From: Gentiana macrophylla
Taxonomy: Eukaryota; Streptophyta; Magnoliopsida; Gentianales; Gentianaceae
Direction of reading: 5' to 3'
Assembly: GCA_026214975.1 (NCBI GenBank)
Contig: CM047817.1
Coordinates: 60,172,407-60,236,406 of the forward strand
DNA length: 64,000 nt
The notes under the pieces: model-generated
What the model was told of the DNA's origin: nothing
The model's input: the letters and a program-made list of their open reading frames with translations, nothing else
Databases searched by the model: none
Shown: positions 1 to 10,948 of the stretch, one piece after another
Layout: every line of letters begins with the position of its first letter
How positions within the stretch are numbered: the stretch's first letter is position 1
Translations under genes and position numbers: made by a program

Positions 1-590
1 ATCTTGCTTTCTTCTTCTCGAACACATCGCAGTAAAGGCTTTGTCGCGGATCTCCTGTAGAGTATTCCGTTGTTTATAATATACCTGGCCGCTCTTTTCT
101 TAACGCGCGTGAGTTTTATCCGCTCCATTAGGCAAGACACTGACTCTATATAAGCTTGAACCTCATCGATCCAGCATGTAGTCGGCGCTGGTGCGTCGAT
201 TTCCATGATTTGTGTTTCCTCTATAGCGGGTACATCTAGATACTCTATCATTATTGAGGGATCCGCGAGCTCTTCTTTGAGTGATAGCTTAGAGAGATAG
301 TCTGCTCGCTCGTTGTCCTCTCTCCGAATTCTGATGAACTCACAATAGTTGAAGCCGGCTTTCAGTCGTCGAACAATCCCACCATACTTCTCGAGAATAC
401 CACAGTGTGTGTCATAGTCCCCTGAGATTTGGTTGACGATGAGTTGGGAATCACAATAGACTTCAACATTTTCCACGTTTAACTCCTTTGCTAGTTTGAG
501 CCCGGCTATAACTGCTTCGTACTTTGCTTGATTATTTGTGGCTGGAAACTCGAATCTTAAGGCTTTTCGATTTCCTCCGTCGTTCCGGGC
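1..590 (-). pseudogene. Tat1 archaeal-type RNase H and start of integrase
   Basis: A single minus-strand frame is open from about 590 to the window edge. It is one base out of frame with the upstream RNase H segment; the shift lies near 575-592. The conserved acidic residues of a second RNase H are visible across the shift: D in YVDGASNRNGCGAG (upstream frame, near 640), E in NQAKYEAVIAGL, D in YCDSQLIVNQISG and D in NERADYLSKL. The last 60 codons before the edge (NNGILYRRSATKPLLRCV) match the segment just before the zinc finger of Tat integrases. In this lineage the extra RNase H is thought to help remove the RNA primer or template in reverse transcription; that role comes from family knowledge. 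The frameshift makes this copy a pseudogene. Confidence 0.8.
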
Positions 591-1144
591 TCCATCAAAA
601 TTACTCCGGCCCCGCAACCATTTCGATTAGACGCCCCGTCAACATACAGCTGCCAACATTGATCGGGCTTACTCCTGACCGTTGTAGGCTCTAGTGGTAT
701 CGGCGAGCTTGGTTGTGATGAGCTGAAACTTGTCTCTACAATAAAATCCGGGAGTGTTTGACCCTTGATAGCTTTTCTAGGTTGATATCGTATGTCGAAT
801 TCAGTAATTTCGATAGCCCACCTGAGGAGTCGACCTGAAAGATCGGGTTTATGCAGTATTTGGCGCATTGGACTATCCGTTAAAACAATTATTGTGTGTG
901 AAGTAAAGTAGGCCCTGAGTTTGCGGGAAGCGATAACAAGTGAGTAGGCTAATTTTTCAACATTAAAATAGCGACTCTCCACCGGAATGAGAGCCTTGCT
1001 TACATAATAGACGGGATTTTGGAGGGTTCCGGCCTCACTTGACAAGAACGGTGGAAACAGCCCGGTCCGAAGCCGCCACGTACAAAAACAAAATATCTCC
1101 CTCTACAGGGCTAACCAAAAGAGGTGGCTTCCCTAGATACTCCT
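557..1144 (-). pseudogene. Tat1 pol RNase H domain
   Basis: Minus-strand segment downstream of the reverse transcriptase. It contains NPVYYVSKAL, EKLAYSLVIASRKLRAYF and VLTDSPMRQILHKPDLSGRL, the usual order for the Ty3/gypsy RNase H, with the aspartate of TDSP and a later one in LPDFIVE. It then runs directly into the first strand of the second RNase H (QLYVDGASNRNG). The domain degrades the RNA strand of the RNA/DNA hybrid during reverse transcription. The join to the reverse transcriptase between about 1045 and 1145 is out of frame and partly decayed. Confidence 0.8.
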
Positions 1145-2257
1145 TCAAAGCTTGGAACGCTGCGAACACTCTGTGCTCCACAAAAAGGTCTTGTCGCCTT
1201 TGAGAATTTTAAAGAAGGGAAGACACTTCTCCGCTGATTTTGATATGAAGCGACCTAGCGCGATGCTATGGCCATTGAGCCTCTGAACTTCCTTAATAGT
1301 CGTAGGTTCTTGCATGTCGAGAAAATCTTGAATTTTTTCCGGATTTGCCTCGATGCCACGACGACTAACCATAAACCCAAGAAACTTGCCTGCCTGGACA
1401 CCAAAAGTACATTTGGCCGGATTGAGTTTCATTGAGTGTTTTCGGACATTGTTGAAAGTTTATTGAAGGTCAGCGGCGTGACCGTTCCCAGCGGACTTGA
1501 CAACTATATCGTCAATGTAAGCTTCCATATTTCTGCCTATTTGTGAGCTGAAGACCTTGTTGACCATTCGTTGATAAGTCGAACCCTTATTCTTTAGCCC
1601 GAATGGCATCATTTCATAATAATACAAACCTCCAGCGGCTCTGAAAGCCGTTTTTTTTTTGTCGGACTCAGCCATCCGCATTTGATGATACCCCGAATAT
1701 GCGTCCAAAAAACTTAGAATTTCAAAACCAGAGATGGAATCTACTAACCGATCAATCCGCGGAAGCTGATAAGGGTCTTTTGGGCAAGCTTTGTTGATGT
1801 CAGTGAAATCGATGCACATTATCCACTTGCCATTGTGCTTCTATACCATAACCACATTTGCTAGCCAAGTAGGATATGCGAGCTCTTTTATGATCCCTGC
1901 CTGCAGGAGTTCCCCGACCTCTACTTTTACCGCCGCTTCCTTTTCGGTCGAAAACTGGCGTGCCCATTGTTGTATTGGTTTGAAAGTGGAGTCGATGTTG
2001 AGATGATAGAGGGCGACGTCTGCCTCGACCCCTCAAATGTCCGTCACTACCCAGGCAAATGCACTCAAATTCTCTTTGAGTAATTTTATCAATTTTTCCC
2101 TTTCGAGGGAACTCAGCCGGGATCCTATCTTGACTTTCTGCTCGGGATATTCATCGTTGATGATTACCTCGACCAACTCATCCTCTCGCTGTAAAATTGG
2201 GCTCATCTCTAACTTGCAAAGTTTCACATTCCACCTTAACTGGCATAGGTTCGACAA
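1145..2257 (-). pseudogene. Tat1 reverse transcriptase, frameshifted
   Basis: Three minus-strand segments in different frames make up the domain. 2033-2257 is the linker before the domain (LLKENLSAFAWVVTDI). 1460-1819 is the core: MCIDFTDINKACPKDPYQLP, then FLDAYSGYHQM, MPFGLKN and the catalytic AYIDDIVV, with the YIDD codons at 1508-1519. 1145-1432 is the thumb and connection region (KCTFGVQAGKFLGFMVSRRGIEANPEKI). The first catalytic aspartate (FLDAYSGY) and both D of YIDD are kept, so decay is through frameshifts and stops (for example a stop just before the MCIDF segment), not loss of active-site residues. It copies the element RNA into DNA inside particles. Confidence 0.88.
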
Positions 2258-2834
2258 CGACTCTGATCATGTTGATGTTTTCCATGTCCTCAGTTTGTTC
2301 GATTCGTGCTCTTTTATTCCCGGTCCTCATTTCCTGTATGTATGTGAGGACAGCTATAGGCTCGCTGATCGACGTTCCGATCATGTCCCCCACATAAAAC
2401 TTTGCTCGCTGACGCGGGATGGAAGTTACCATCTGAAATTGTTTCAGAGCTGGCGTCCCAATTATCATGTTATAATTGGACTGAAGATCGACAACCTGAA
2501 ACATCACCTTTTCAGAGCGAAAGGGTGCATAATCTCCCATCTGTACATCCAAGTCGATGGCCCCCTTGACTTGTATTTTGTGATTAGTGAAGCCCTCAAG
2601 GGTGCCATTATGCGGCCTCAAATTAGAGTCTCCAAACCCCAATTCTTTGAAGCAGTTGTAATACATGATGTTGCGGCATGCTCCCGTGTCGACCATTATC
2701 CTGTTGACGCAAGCCCGATTGATGACTACCGAAATGCATAAACACATATCTTCTGTATTGATCGAAGTCACTAGCTCACTTCGAGTAAAAGCAAGAGGTT
2801 GCTCGTTCCCTCGCAAAACTACTGTCTTCTCCAC
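2178..2834 (-). pseudogene. Tat1 aspartic protease
   Basis: A minus-strand open segment of 218 codons. The active-site loop reads NRIMVDTGACRNIMYYNCFKELG (codons for DTGA at 2679-2690), then a flap region and YNMIIGTPALKQFQ, the usual hydrophobic-hydrophobic-G near the end of retropepsins. Proteases of this type cut the Gag-Pol polyprotein. It overlaps the linker of the reverse transcriptase by about 80 bases in another frame, so a frameshift separates it from the downstream domain. The protease itself looks intact. Confidence 0.82.
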
Positions 2835-4568
2835 ATGTTTGTTAATGGACCCAATACGGCTCTTGATCTGATTTTTACTAGGAGGAGGCTCGGTTATTAT
2901 TCTGATGTTCCTGGCGAATTGGCGAGCTTGCTGATTCCTCCTGTCCGGCCCACCGGCATCTAGCTTGTAGTGATCATGGTGTCCGCGAGCGAGTAATTTT
3001 TCTATTGCTCATTTGAACTGGATACATTCGTCAGTCGTATGACCCTTATCTCTGTGATAGCCGCAATATTTGGACGTATCGCAATGTGTTTCCGGAACCA
3101 TCAAGTAGGGCTCAGGTATTTCATCTCACTTCATTCAGCATCTGAGTATAGGATATTCTGAGTGGCGTGAAGTGCTCTTCCTTAAATCTCTCGGGCTTTT
3201 TGACATCCCGATCTATATTTCTACGGGTATCTCTAGGCGGACTGCGCTCAGTCCTCTGTTTTCATTTATTGGACGAAGACGCTCCTTCGTTTCCTGCTGT
3301 GGAGATGTACTTCCTGGTTGAGCTCAACATTTCATGCAAGTTCGTTGATGGGGATAGAGGAAAATAAGACTTCAAATACCCCGGTTTCAACCCCGTTTCA
3401 AAACTGCTCATGACGACGTTGTCAGCTAAACCCCTTGTTAGCTTATACACCTTGTAAAACCGCTCATAGTAGTTGCGAGTACCCTCATTCTCGCCCTGTC
3501 GGACCTCATGCAGGTGATGTGTGTCTTTTTAGGTCCTCCTACTGATCTGAACTCTGCTATAAACTTGTTGATCAAATCATCCCAGGATAAAATCGAACTC
3601 GGAGGAAGACGGCGGATCCATGATGCTGCCTTGTCTTGCATCGACCCCACAAAAGCTATGTACCAGGCCTCATCGCTAGATGTACAAAGCTGATTCTGAT
3701 TTGAAAAGCGGATAGCCAATCCAGAGTATCTGTAGTTCCATGGTAATTAATGAAATTAGGGTAGTGAGTTCCCCCTCTGGGTGCTGCTTTCAGTATATAG
3801 GGATGAAGAACACTTGTTCCCCATGTCGGAACCACTTTAACACCCGCCGTACCCTTTTGCAGCTCCTCTATCTGTTTTTTCATTATGCCCTTTCCCACTT
3901 GATTCGGGGGAATAGGCGGGAACACAACATGCCCTCCTTCAACTTGCGAGTCCCCCTATCCCTCTGTGCGTGTACGGACCTGTCGAGGATTCTTATGTCT
4001 CCCTGGGGCTGCACCGTGATCGTCGACCACGGGCCCCAGACCACCTAAGGCTGATTTCCTATCTCCTCTTGGATGTGAAGTTGCGTGGTTGCTTCCCTCC
4101 ATTTCTGACCGCTGGGGTTGAACTGTTTTTTGGGGAATGTAAAGTGGGCTGTAGCTCTGTTTGCACGGGTTGAGGAGGGTTGAATTTACGGATAGGTTGG
4201 GGTGGTAGTCCCTTAGCAATCAGCAACGCATTTCCTACTCGCATTTCCTCTACATATTCCATGTGTGCTTGTAGAGCTATCTTATATGAGTCTTGTTGTG
4301 GGGTTGCTCCCCCTGCTGAAACAGCCTCTTGTTCGTTACTTGGGTTAGATGTCCCAGCGATCCCTTTCCCCTTATTTTTCCTGATCGCCTCCTCATGTAT
4401 TTCGCGAGCTCTGGTCCTTTCGCGGATGTATGCTCGCATGTCATTCGTGAGGGCAAGTCTGGCATCTGCCCCATCAGACATAACCCTCCTGCTTGCCTCT
4501 CCACGTGGCGGGCCTTGATTGACTGCCTTAGTCGGTGTTGCAGGGTTTATGTTTTTCCCGCCAGCCAT
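2835..4568 (-). pseudogene. Tat1 gag, broken
   Basis: The probable start is the minus-strand ATG at 4568 (MAGGKNINPATPTKAVNQ). The first 169 codons end in a stop at 4059 after RNFTSKRR. The capsid-like part continues in other frames: 3656-3925 (FINYHGTTDTLDWLSAF) and 3438-3719 (WYIAFVGSMQDKAASWIRRL followed by LSWDDLINKFIAEFRS), typical of the plant retrotransposon gag domain. Near 3009-3066 is a zinc-knuckle-like motif YCGYHRDKGHTTDECIQF, followed at once by an in-frame TGA (after FK) before the protease region. At least three frameshifts and one stop are visible. Gag forms the particle and binds the genomic RNA. Confidence 0.8.
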
Positions 4569-4577
4569 GACCTATGA

Positions 4578-5374
4578 TATTTTGTGGGTATTTTTCTGGA
4601 GATATTTTGGCTATGGGTTTTAGATATTTCTGGCTCAAAATATTAAGGTGAAAAGTGTGCGTTTTCCAGGTGGTTTGTAGATGAATAACCAAGTTTTCTT
4701 ATTACTTGAAGATCTGAAACCGACAGAGGGTGTATAAACCAACCTGGGTATTACAAATGGACTCGAGTGTGAGTTTGCAATGAATTTGATGATCTCTTCT
4801 CTGTGTATGTTGCTGAGATGAGGAAAGCTGTGATTTCTGGGTGGATTATCCCAGAAGATCAAAACTTTGGTGACCGATGGACTAAAGGTGATGGTACCCT
4901 CGCCTGGGACACCGTGTATCTGCTTGTATTAGTTCTTGGATAGATTTTCTATTACATTGTGATCCCATATTTATAGGCTAAGACTATGTCGGTTTACTGT
5001 TCATTGACAAGACAATTAAGAATACATAATTAAAGATAAATATGCATGCAATACAAGTGTCCTAGATAGCTATCAGGATTGGCCAGCTGGATCGATAAGC
5101 ATGGCGAGCAGAAAGTAGTGAACAACGGACTCATATATCCCTTGTCTTTGAAATCAGCATGACCATATTGGTAGAAATCACACGGAGAGGAGGAGTCCGG
5201 CTTATGACTAGCGGATAGGATCCGGCTAATCAATGGCGGATAGGATTTAGCTTGTGATCGCGGATAAATGGGATAGAGGCCCAATATCTATGTTAATGGG
5301 CCATGGCAGTAGGCCCAATCTAGATGAACTGGGACCCATTTCACTTCGGGTATATCATTTAATAATGCTAAACA
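4578..5374 (-). repeat. Tat1 leader and putative 5' LTR
   Basis: No coding sequence is seen here. A TATA-like box (TATAAATA on the minus strand) lies at about 4968-4975. A possible LTR start TGTTTAGCATT on the minus strand ends at 5374. The 3' LTR is outside the window, so the LTR limits cannot be confirmed, and I found no clear tRNA primer site. Confidence 0.4.
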
Positions 5375-6895
5375 CAACCACAATTCATAGGTCAACCGGA
5401 TAAGGGTGGTCATTGACCAATAAAGGACAAGTAAATAAAAGAGATGCAAATAAACCCATGGTCAATCATATATTGAAAAGGCATTAACCACACTATTCCT
5501 AACTAATCTCCCCTTAATCCTTATATGATCCATATTTGTAATTAAGCTACGGGTACAACTCCTAAACCTATCTACTCCAAAAATGGTAGTAGACAATCTA
5601 TACGCATGTTACCCTCCTTACTTGGTCCGTAATAGCCCATACACATAAATAACTAGAATTTCCGATATCGAGCGCTAACTCATACTGCTAACCCGCCTAG
5701 ACAGCTATCGACATTGATCAGCACGTTCCTTGGGTCCATTCAAGACTATGTCCAAACTTAGCACTCATGCCAGTGTACGATTACAATATGCAAATTGGCC
5801 AGATCTAACGTACTATTAATTAAACCTGTTGATCAACGTAGCTGACGCCGAACCACAAAATTAGGATTTGCTAGGTATTCAGATCTAGCGATAAAGACCG
5901 TCGCAGATCTGAAGAGTGCAACCCATAATTCTGCGTTTCGTATTAACAAATTGAATAAAGATTAAGGTTTGTTTAATTAATTCATAGAGATTAGATGCAA
6001 GAATAATCTAGATCTAACACAAGAACAATCATGAATCTAAGAAAATAAATAAAACATTTGAGTAGATCTTACCCATGACGAAGAACATATCTACTCTTCT
6101 ATTCTCTCTCCCTCCGGCGATTCAAGACGATCCATGAAGATCGTAAACCAAGCACAATTCAATAATGAAAGACTCATGAATTAATTTCAAGAAGAAAAGA
6201 AGAAAATAAAAGAATACTTTATTCCCAAAATGCTACATTGTATCTAGTTGATGAATAACTAATAGAATGGATGATGAATGGAAGATGGATACAAATTTCG
6301 CAGCTCTAATGGCTTTATATAGGAGTATAAACTGACTTAGGGGTAAACCCAATGCTTGGAGTACAAGAAAACGCGTTTCTGGAAGATTCTGGGCCTCGGT
6401 AAACCGTGGGTAACTCCCGGTTTACCGGGGGTATTTTTGTCTTTTTCCTGCTGCCGACTTAACTTGGAATACCCTAGGCACAGCTTCGGTATTTGGACCA
6501 TAACTTAGCCTACGCAACTCTGATTTGGGTGATTAAAAGTGTGTTCGAATCCTCGTTTAAATCCCTACAACTTCTATGAAGAAGTCCAAGCCCAATTCAT
6601 CTTGTAAAGAATCGTAAACTGCGTTGCAAGATCACCAATCAGATTCTCGGGTCCAATCTTTGCTCGAAACACTTCAACCTTCAGCTCCATTCAGTTCTCT
6701 ATCGATTAAATCTCTCATTCAGCCGAAATGATGCTCCGAACACTCGTCCATCTGTCAATAAAACCATACCACACATAGTAGCTTCTATTTCTAGCAAATA
6801 AAGCATAAAATACACTGTTAATACGCATAATACCAATTTAGTCACCCAGGACGTGGCTTAATGACATTTAGCTAATTAACTCATGATTTCATACA
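5375..6895 (-). repeat. Athila A 3' LTR (limits approximate)
   Basis: The proposed minus-strand start is TGTATGAAATC at 6895, directly after a purine-rich stretch (AATGGGGATAATA at 6896-6908). A TATA box TATATAAAG lies at about 6313-6321 on the minus strand, as expected for a promoter inside the LTR. The upper 314 bases recur at 43433-43745 in copy B, where the LTR is cut by another insertion. The other LTR of Athila A is not in the window, so the end near 5375 cannot be fixed. Confidence 0.55.
6397..6427. repeat. Inverted repeat (hairpin) in the Athila A LTR
   Basis: CGGTAAACCG and its exact reverse complement CGGTTTACCG lie 11 bases apart, with GGG and CCC extending the stem around a TAACT loop. 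It sits about 75 bases upstream of the TATA box on the minus strand, so a role in U3 regulation is possible but unproven. Confidence 0.7.
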
Positions 6896-6897
6896 TA

Positions 6898-7179
6898 TTA
6901 TCCCCATTCAGAACACAAATCCGGGTTAGAATGATGGTAAATAATGATACCAAATTGACCGTCATCAAGAACAACGTAAAACTCTCCAACCATGGTCTCG
7001 TAGATACGCACTCGAGGTGCGCCGACCAATTCGGTCCAACCGCCCCACTCAATACGGGATTCAAAATACTCATCGATCTTCTTCAAGTTCAGTCGTCTTT
7101 CTAAGAGGATGGGTTGGCAATTGAAGAACTCGATGAAAGCGGTACGGGCATCAACAGAAGCAACATCGTAAAAATCCAT
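6898..7179 (-). pseudogene. Short Athila A ORF upstream of the 3' LTR
   Basis: 93 codons starting MDFYDVASVDARTAF, preceded by a pyrimidine-rich leader that resembles a plant 5' UTR. The middle (ILLERRLNLKKIDEYFE, then ETMVGEFYVVLDD) loosely recalls the N-terminal part of the putative plant transposon protein family, as does the larger ORF at 20045-21754; this is a weak resemblance. It ends next to the polypurine stretch of the LTR. The equivalent in copy B (start at 44029) has an in-frame TGA after about 17 codons. Before the Sirevirus inserted it lay a short distance downstream of the larger ORF. No function is proposed. Confidence 0.4.
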
Positions 7180-7259
7180 CGGAGTAGTGCGAGAAGAAGA
7201 AATGGTGATAGTTGAAGTTTGGAGAAAAAGAAGGAAGGAGAAAGATGGAGGGGCAAAAT

Positions 7260-8660
7260 TGTTCGGAACATTTTATTATGTTTTGATGATGGCCATACCA
7301 GCTGTTATGGCAAGCCTGAAATAAGTTAGAATTCTCTATATAAGTCTTTACTTAGAGTCTGACATGTTCTATAAGTTGAGTTAGACAAGTATTGTACTAG
7401 TTGGTAGAACGGCAAAGTAAAATAGACATTCGGCAGAGTGAAGCCAGCCAAGCACCAGTAGAGATACAATGAAGACTTTATGGTCTGACTTATAACCAAG
7501 GAAGTCTGTGATGACCTTGGATAAGTCTAAGTTATGTTTCAAGTGATGAAACTTAATATTCAAATATGGTGTACACTGATCTCACCCCAATCAAGGATTA
7601 GTGAAGTACAAAGATTCTCCTTAACCTAAAGCAAAAAAAGAAAACAGTGAATCGGCTGAGTAAACTAACCTTCGGCTGAGTGAAGAAAAAACGGTGAAGG
7701 AAGAGCCAAAAACGGCTAAGTCATAAGGATCACTCGACCGTTCAGAAAACAGCGAAGTAATACTTACCAGATCAAATTTAATATATGTTGAAGATTCAGA
7801 AGATCATGCATTAAATAAAGGATCAATCAAGGACAGATTTTCTGCTATACGTTTGAAGAAAAAATCCGATCACTGAAATCAAGGAGAATGCAATTAAGGG
7901 GGAATCAAGAATAAAATCAAGGATTATTCCCTCATTAATATAGCCAACGGACGGAATTTCAAAATCAAGGTTATTCAAGGCTATAAATAGGAGGCATTGA
8001 CAGACAAACAAAAAAACGATCTGAGAAAGAAAGATTAAGCAGAAACTCTGTCAATTTAAAAAGCCTTCTCTGAACTTACAAGGACTTATCTAGAGATCAA
8101 CTCAGACATCAGAACTACAACGTCATATTCAGCACTGAGATTGATCAAGCAAGTTGGTGAATCTTATTCACATCAAATTGAAGCAACTGAATCAGAAGCA
8201 ATCTGAGAAGGAGTTGTGTGTGTGATAGCTGCTGAAGGATTTTGATCTCAAGGAGCAGTGAAAGAGACTAAATCACTGAAGCTGTTGCAGTCAAGGAGTG
8301 ATAGTCTTGTAGATTGTGAAGCTTGGGAAGTCAAGGACAATCATACTATTGTATCTGTGAAAACAATAGTGAATTCCTCCAATCATCACAGGAGAAGAGT
8401 GGATTAAGGGATTACACCACCCTGAACCACTATAAGCCTTGTGTCAATTTACTTTCTGCAAATTTACATTACAACATTTACTTAAATTGCCTAGATCATA
8501 ACTTATATCTATGACTGCTTAAACTGATTTGAAAACAACATAGTAAGAAGGGACTTATCCGCTGCCCAAAAGCTTTTAAACATAAGAAAAGTTTTTGAAA
8601 CTCCACTATAGTCATTCACCCCCCCTCTGACTATAGTTTCACCCTTCTCTGGGACCAACA
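7260..8660 (+). repeat. Sirevirus A 5' LTR
   Basis: 1,401 bases from TGTTCGGAAC to GGGACCAACA, i.e. TG...CA ends. A TATA box CTATAAATAG is at 7981-7990, and the LTR ends three bases before the primer site. The U3 part holds several copies of a CGGCTRAG-type motif (7651, 7671, 7711). Small opposite-strand ORFs here recur in all four LTRs and are not genes. Confidence 0.93.
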
Positions 8661-8662
8661 AT

Positions 8663-8674
8663 TGGTATCAGAGC
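8663..8674 (+). promoter_or_regulatory. Primer binding site, initiator Met tRNA
   Basis: TGGTATCAGAGC, the standard plant copia primer site complementary to the 3' end of initiator methionine tRNA, two bases after the LTR end. Confidence 0.93.
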
Positions 8675-8799
8675 AAGGTTCCTAGTATCAGAACTTGTTC
8701 GGATCTAATTTCTGGTAACAAGGAGATCACGTATTTTCAAAGTAGTTTTCAAATCTGAGCTTTCCGTTCATTCGCATATAGATCTATTATTTTCAACTT

Positions 8800-10009
8800 A
8801 TGGATTCCTCAAACTTTTTGTCAAAAGTATCTGTTTTTAATGTGAATAATTTTGATGAATATAAAATAAGAATCTTTGTCTCATCTTGCAAAGAACTCAT
8901 GAAAAGATTTGGATGTAATTAATGATGGACCAATCATAATCACTCTTGTGGTAGGCACAGGGAGCGAGATCAAGGGAAGGAAATTGATTAACCTAAAAAG
9001 GATTGGACCAAGGATGACATGAGAAGAGCAAATCTGGACTTTGTTGCAAAAGACATGATTTTGAAGACCCTAGATAGCAACATGTTCATGAGAATCAAAG
9101 CGCGCCAAGCAAACAAAGGAGATGTGGGACAAGCTATCATTGATAAATGAAGGATCTCAAGCGATTAAAGAAAACAAATTATCTGTTGCAAAGCAGAAAT
9201 TTGAGAACTTCAAAATGAAGGTGGTGAATCCATTGATCAAATGGACAATGATTCTCAAGCATTATCGATGAAGCGCCACGGCTTGGACACACATATCCCC
9301 GTAAAGAAGTATGCTTGAAGATTTTGAGAGGCTTACGAAAAATGGAAGATCATAACATCGATTATCGGAGGAACAAAAATCTTGCAAACACAGACACCCT
9401 GACCCTGATGTCCCAATTAAAAGCTCATGAATTCGAATTGAACGGTGAGGATGGTGCTCCAGCAGAGACACAAAAAATCACTGCACTGGTTGCACCCCAG
9501 CAAAGTAACTTTGCCGATTGTATCAGCAGAGAGACACAAGAACTCAAAGAACATGTAGCTTTATTAGTCAAACGTTTTGACAGGTTTAGCAAAAAGAAGC
9601 CATTCAAGGGAAACTCATCATCAAATAAGAGGTCAAGCTCAAACAAAGACATGAAGAAGAAAGATGATGAATACATATGCTTCAACTTCTACAAGAAAGG
9701 CCACTTCAAGGCTGATTGCCCTGAAGAAAATGATAAAGAAGACAAGAAGAAGTACAAGGCATCTGAAAAGAGAAAAGGAAAAAAAAGGCACTCACTCAGG
9801 TGAATCCAGCGAGTGAAAAGAATGAAGAATCATCTGATAATGATTCAGATGATAGTGATGAAGAAGACAGCTCAGAAAATGAAAAAACATGCCTATGTCT
9901 CATGACCAAAGAATTATATGAAGATGAAGGCGACAGCTCAGACACTGATTTATGTCTAATGACCAAAGAATCAAATGAAACTGAGGTATCATCTAGCTCT
10001 TACTCTTAA
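8800..10009 (+). pseudogene. Sirevirus A gag, broken
   Basis: Starts at ATG 8800 (MDSSNFLSK) and ends at TAA 10007-10009, in register with the intact copy at 45640-46845. The N-terminal 150 codons carry several small indels, and the open part restarts near 9315 (NTDTLTLMSQLKAHEFELNG). The zinc knuckle has lost its second cysteine: CFNFYKKGHFKADC here against CFNCNKKGHFKAHC in copy B. Almost all differences from copy B in 8860-9360 sit at CAG or CTG triplets, which raises doubt about whether they are true mutations. Gag forms the particle; the acidic Ser/Asp tail ending in SSSYS is shared by both copies. Confidence 0.85.
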
Positions 10010-10084
10010 TCTAATGCATCCATATCTGACACTGCACAATCTTCTGCTCTCCCATTAGATACAACAGACCTAGTCCAAAATCTC

Positions 10085-10948
10085 ATGACTAAATTTGATG
10101 AAATTGAAATAAATCATGAAATTCTGGAAAAGGAATGCAAGGATCTAAGAAAAGAGAATAAGAGATTAAAGAAAGAACTGGATAAAGAAAAAGCTGAATT
10201 AACTAGTAAGGAGACCTACTTAATTGATCAACAAAAGCGGATGATCATACATACATTATTGACAGATCGGTTAAGAAAATCTCCCCACGAAAAAGGTAAC
10301 CACTGCACCACTAAATGCACCAGCTTACAAACCCTCAAAAAGGTTTGGATCCAGATCTGGTCTTGGTTACAACAGTCAGGATGAGAGTAGGAATAATGGT
10401 CAACACAATTCTAAATTCAAGACCAACAATGGACCAAAATTTAGAAAGGGACAGACCATAGTTCCAACAAATCATCCTGCTCCGGTGAAGTCAAAACCTA
10501 GTTTAGTGAAACAACAGACTAAATCCTCATTCCAGTCAACCAAAAACAAAAGCCTTCTGAAAGGTAAAGGAAGACTTTACCCTTCAGAGGATGATTGGAA
10601 TGTTGCACCTCCAAAATACAATAAGAAACCATTCCATAATATGCATCATGTGTTTAAGAAAAACCAATCTAGATATGTTCCTAGACACATGAAGCAAGAA
10701 AGGTTTCCTACTGCATATTGGAAAGTGAAGAAGAATGTAAATGCACCAAAAGGTAGAGAAAAGTATCAGAATACCTTCAGCAAAAATATTAGAAGCTATT
10801 ATGCCATGCCTTATACATATGAAGTTGATGACTTCAATTATCCAAAAAGAAGAACTTTTGGATATACACTTGTATGGGAGGCATGACTGCTAACAGGTAT
10901 GGACCCAAACAGTGTTGGGTACCTAAACTTAATTAATTTGTTTTGTAG
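10085..10948 (+). pseudogene. Sirevirus A pol N-terminal region before the protease
   Basis: Begins MTKFDEIEINHEILEKECKDL, a Lys/Glu-rich heptad-like stretch likely to form a coiled coil (ENKRLKKELDKEKAELTSKE). A frameshifted middle part follows, then a basic segment (KSKPSLVKQQTKSSFQSTKN) and a tail that ends GPKQCWVPKLN. The region is separated from gag by the TAA at 10007 plus 75 bases. After WVPKLN there are two in-frame stops at 10934-10936 and 10946-10948 before the protease frame resumes; both stops are also present in copy B. The WVPK-type motif just before the protease is usual for Sirevirus-like pol. Confidence 0.75.

Larger units (their letters stand above)
1..5374 (-). mobile_element. 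Ty3/gypsy Tat-lineage LTR retrotransposon (Tat1), 5' part
   Basis: Read on the minus strand, the order is putative 5' LTR and leader, gag, protease, reverse transcriptase, RNase H, a second archaeal-type RNase H, then the start of integrase, which runs off the window at position 1. A second RNase H between pol RNase H and integrase is characteristic of the plant Tat lineage (Ogre, Retand and relatives). The coding region is broken by several frameshifts and in-frame stops, so this copy is not autonomous. The upper boundary near 5374 is inferred from a TG start followed by promoter-like sequence and is uncertain. The 3' half and the 3' LTR lie outside the window. Confidence 0.85.

Noticed and set aside
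4915..4935. Possible Tat1 primer site GGTGTCCCAGGCGAGG
   Set aside because: Its complement does not look like the acceptor and T arm of a tRNA, and it would leave too little sequence between the TATA box and the LTR end.
7823..8011. Hydrophobic minus-strand ORF in the LTR (also 18493-18687, 44674-44868, 55287-55481)
   Set aside because: It recurs because the LTR recurs, lies antisense over the TATA box, and has no conserved protein pattern.
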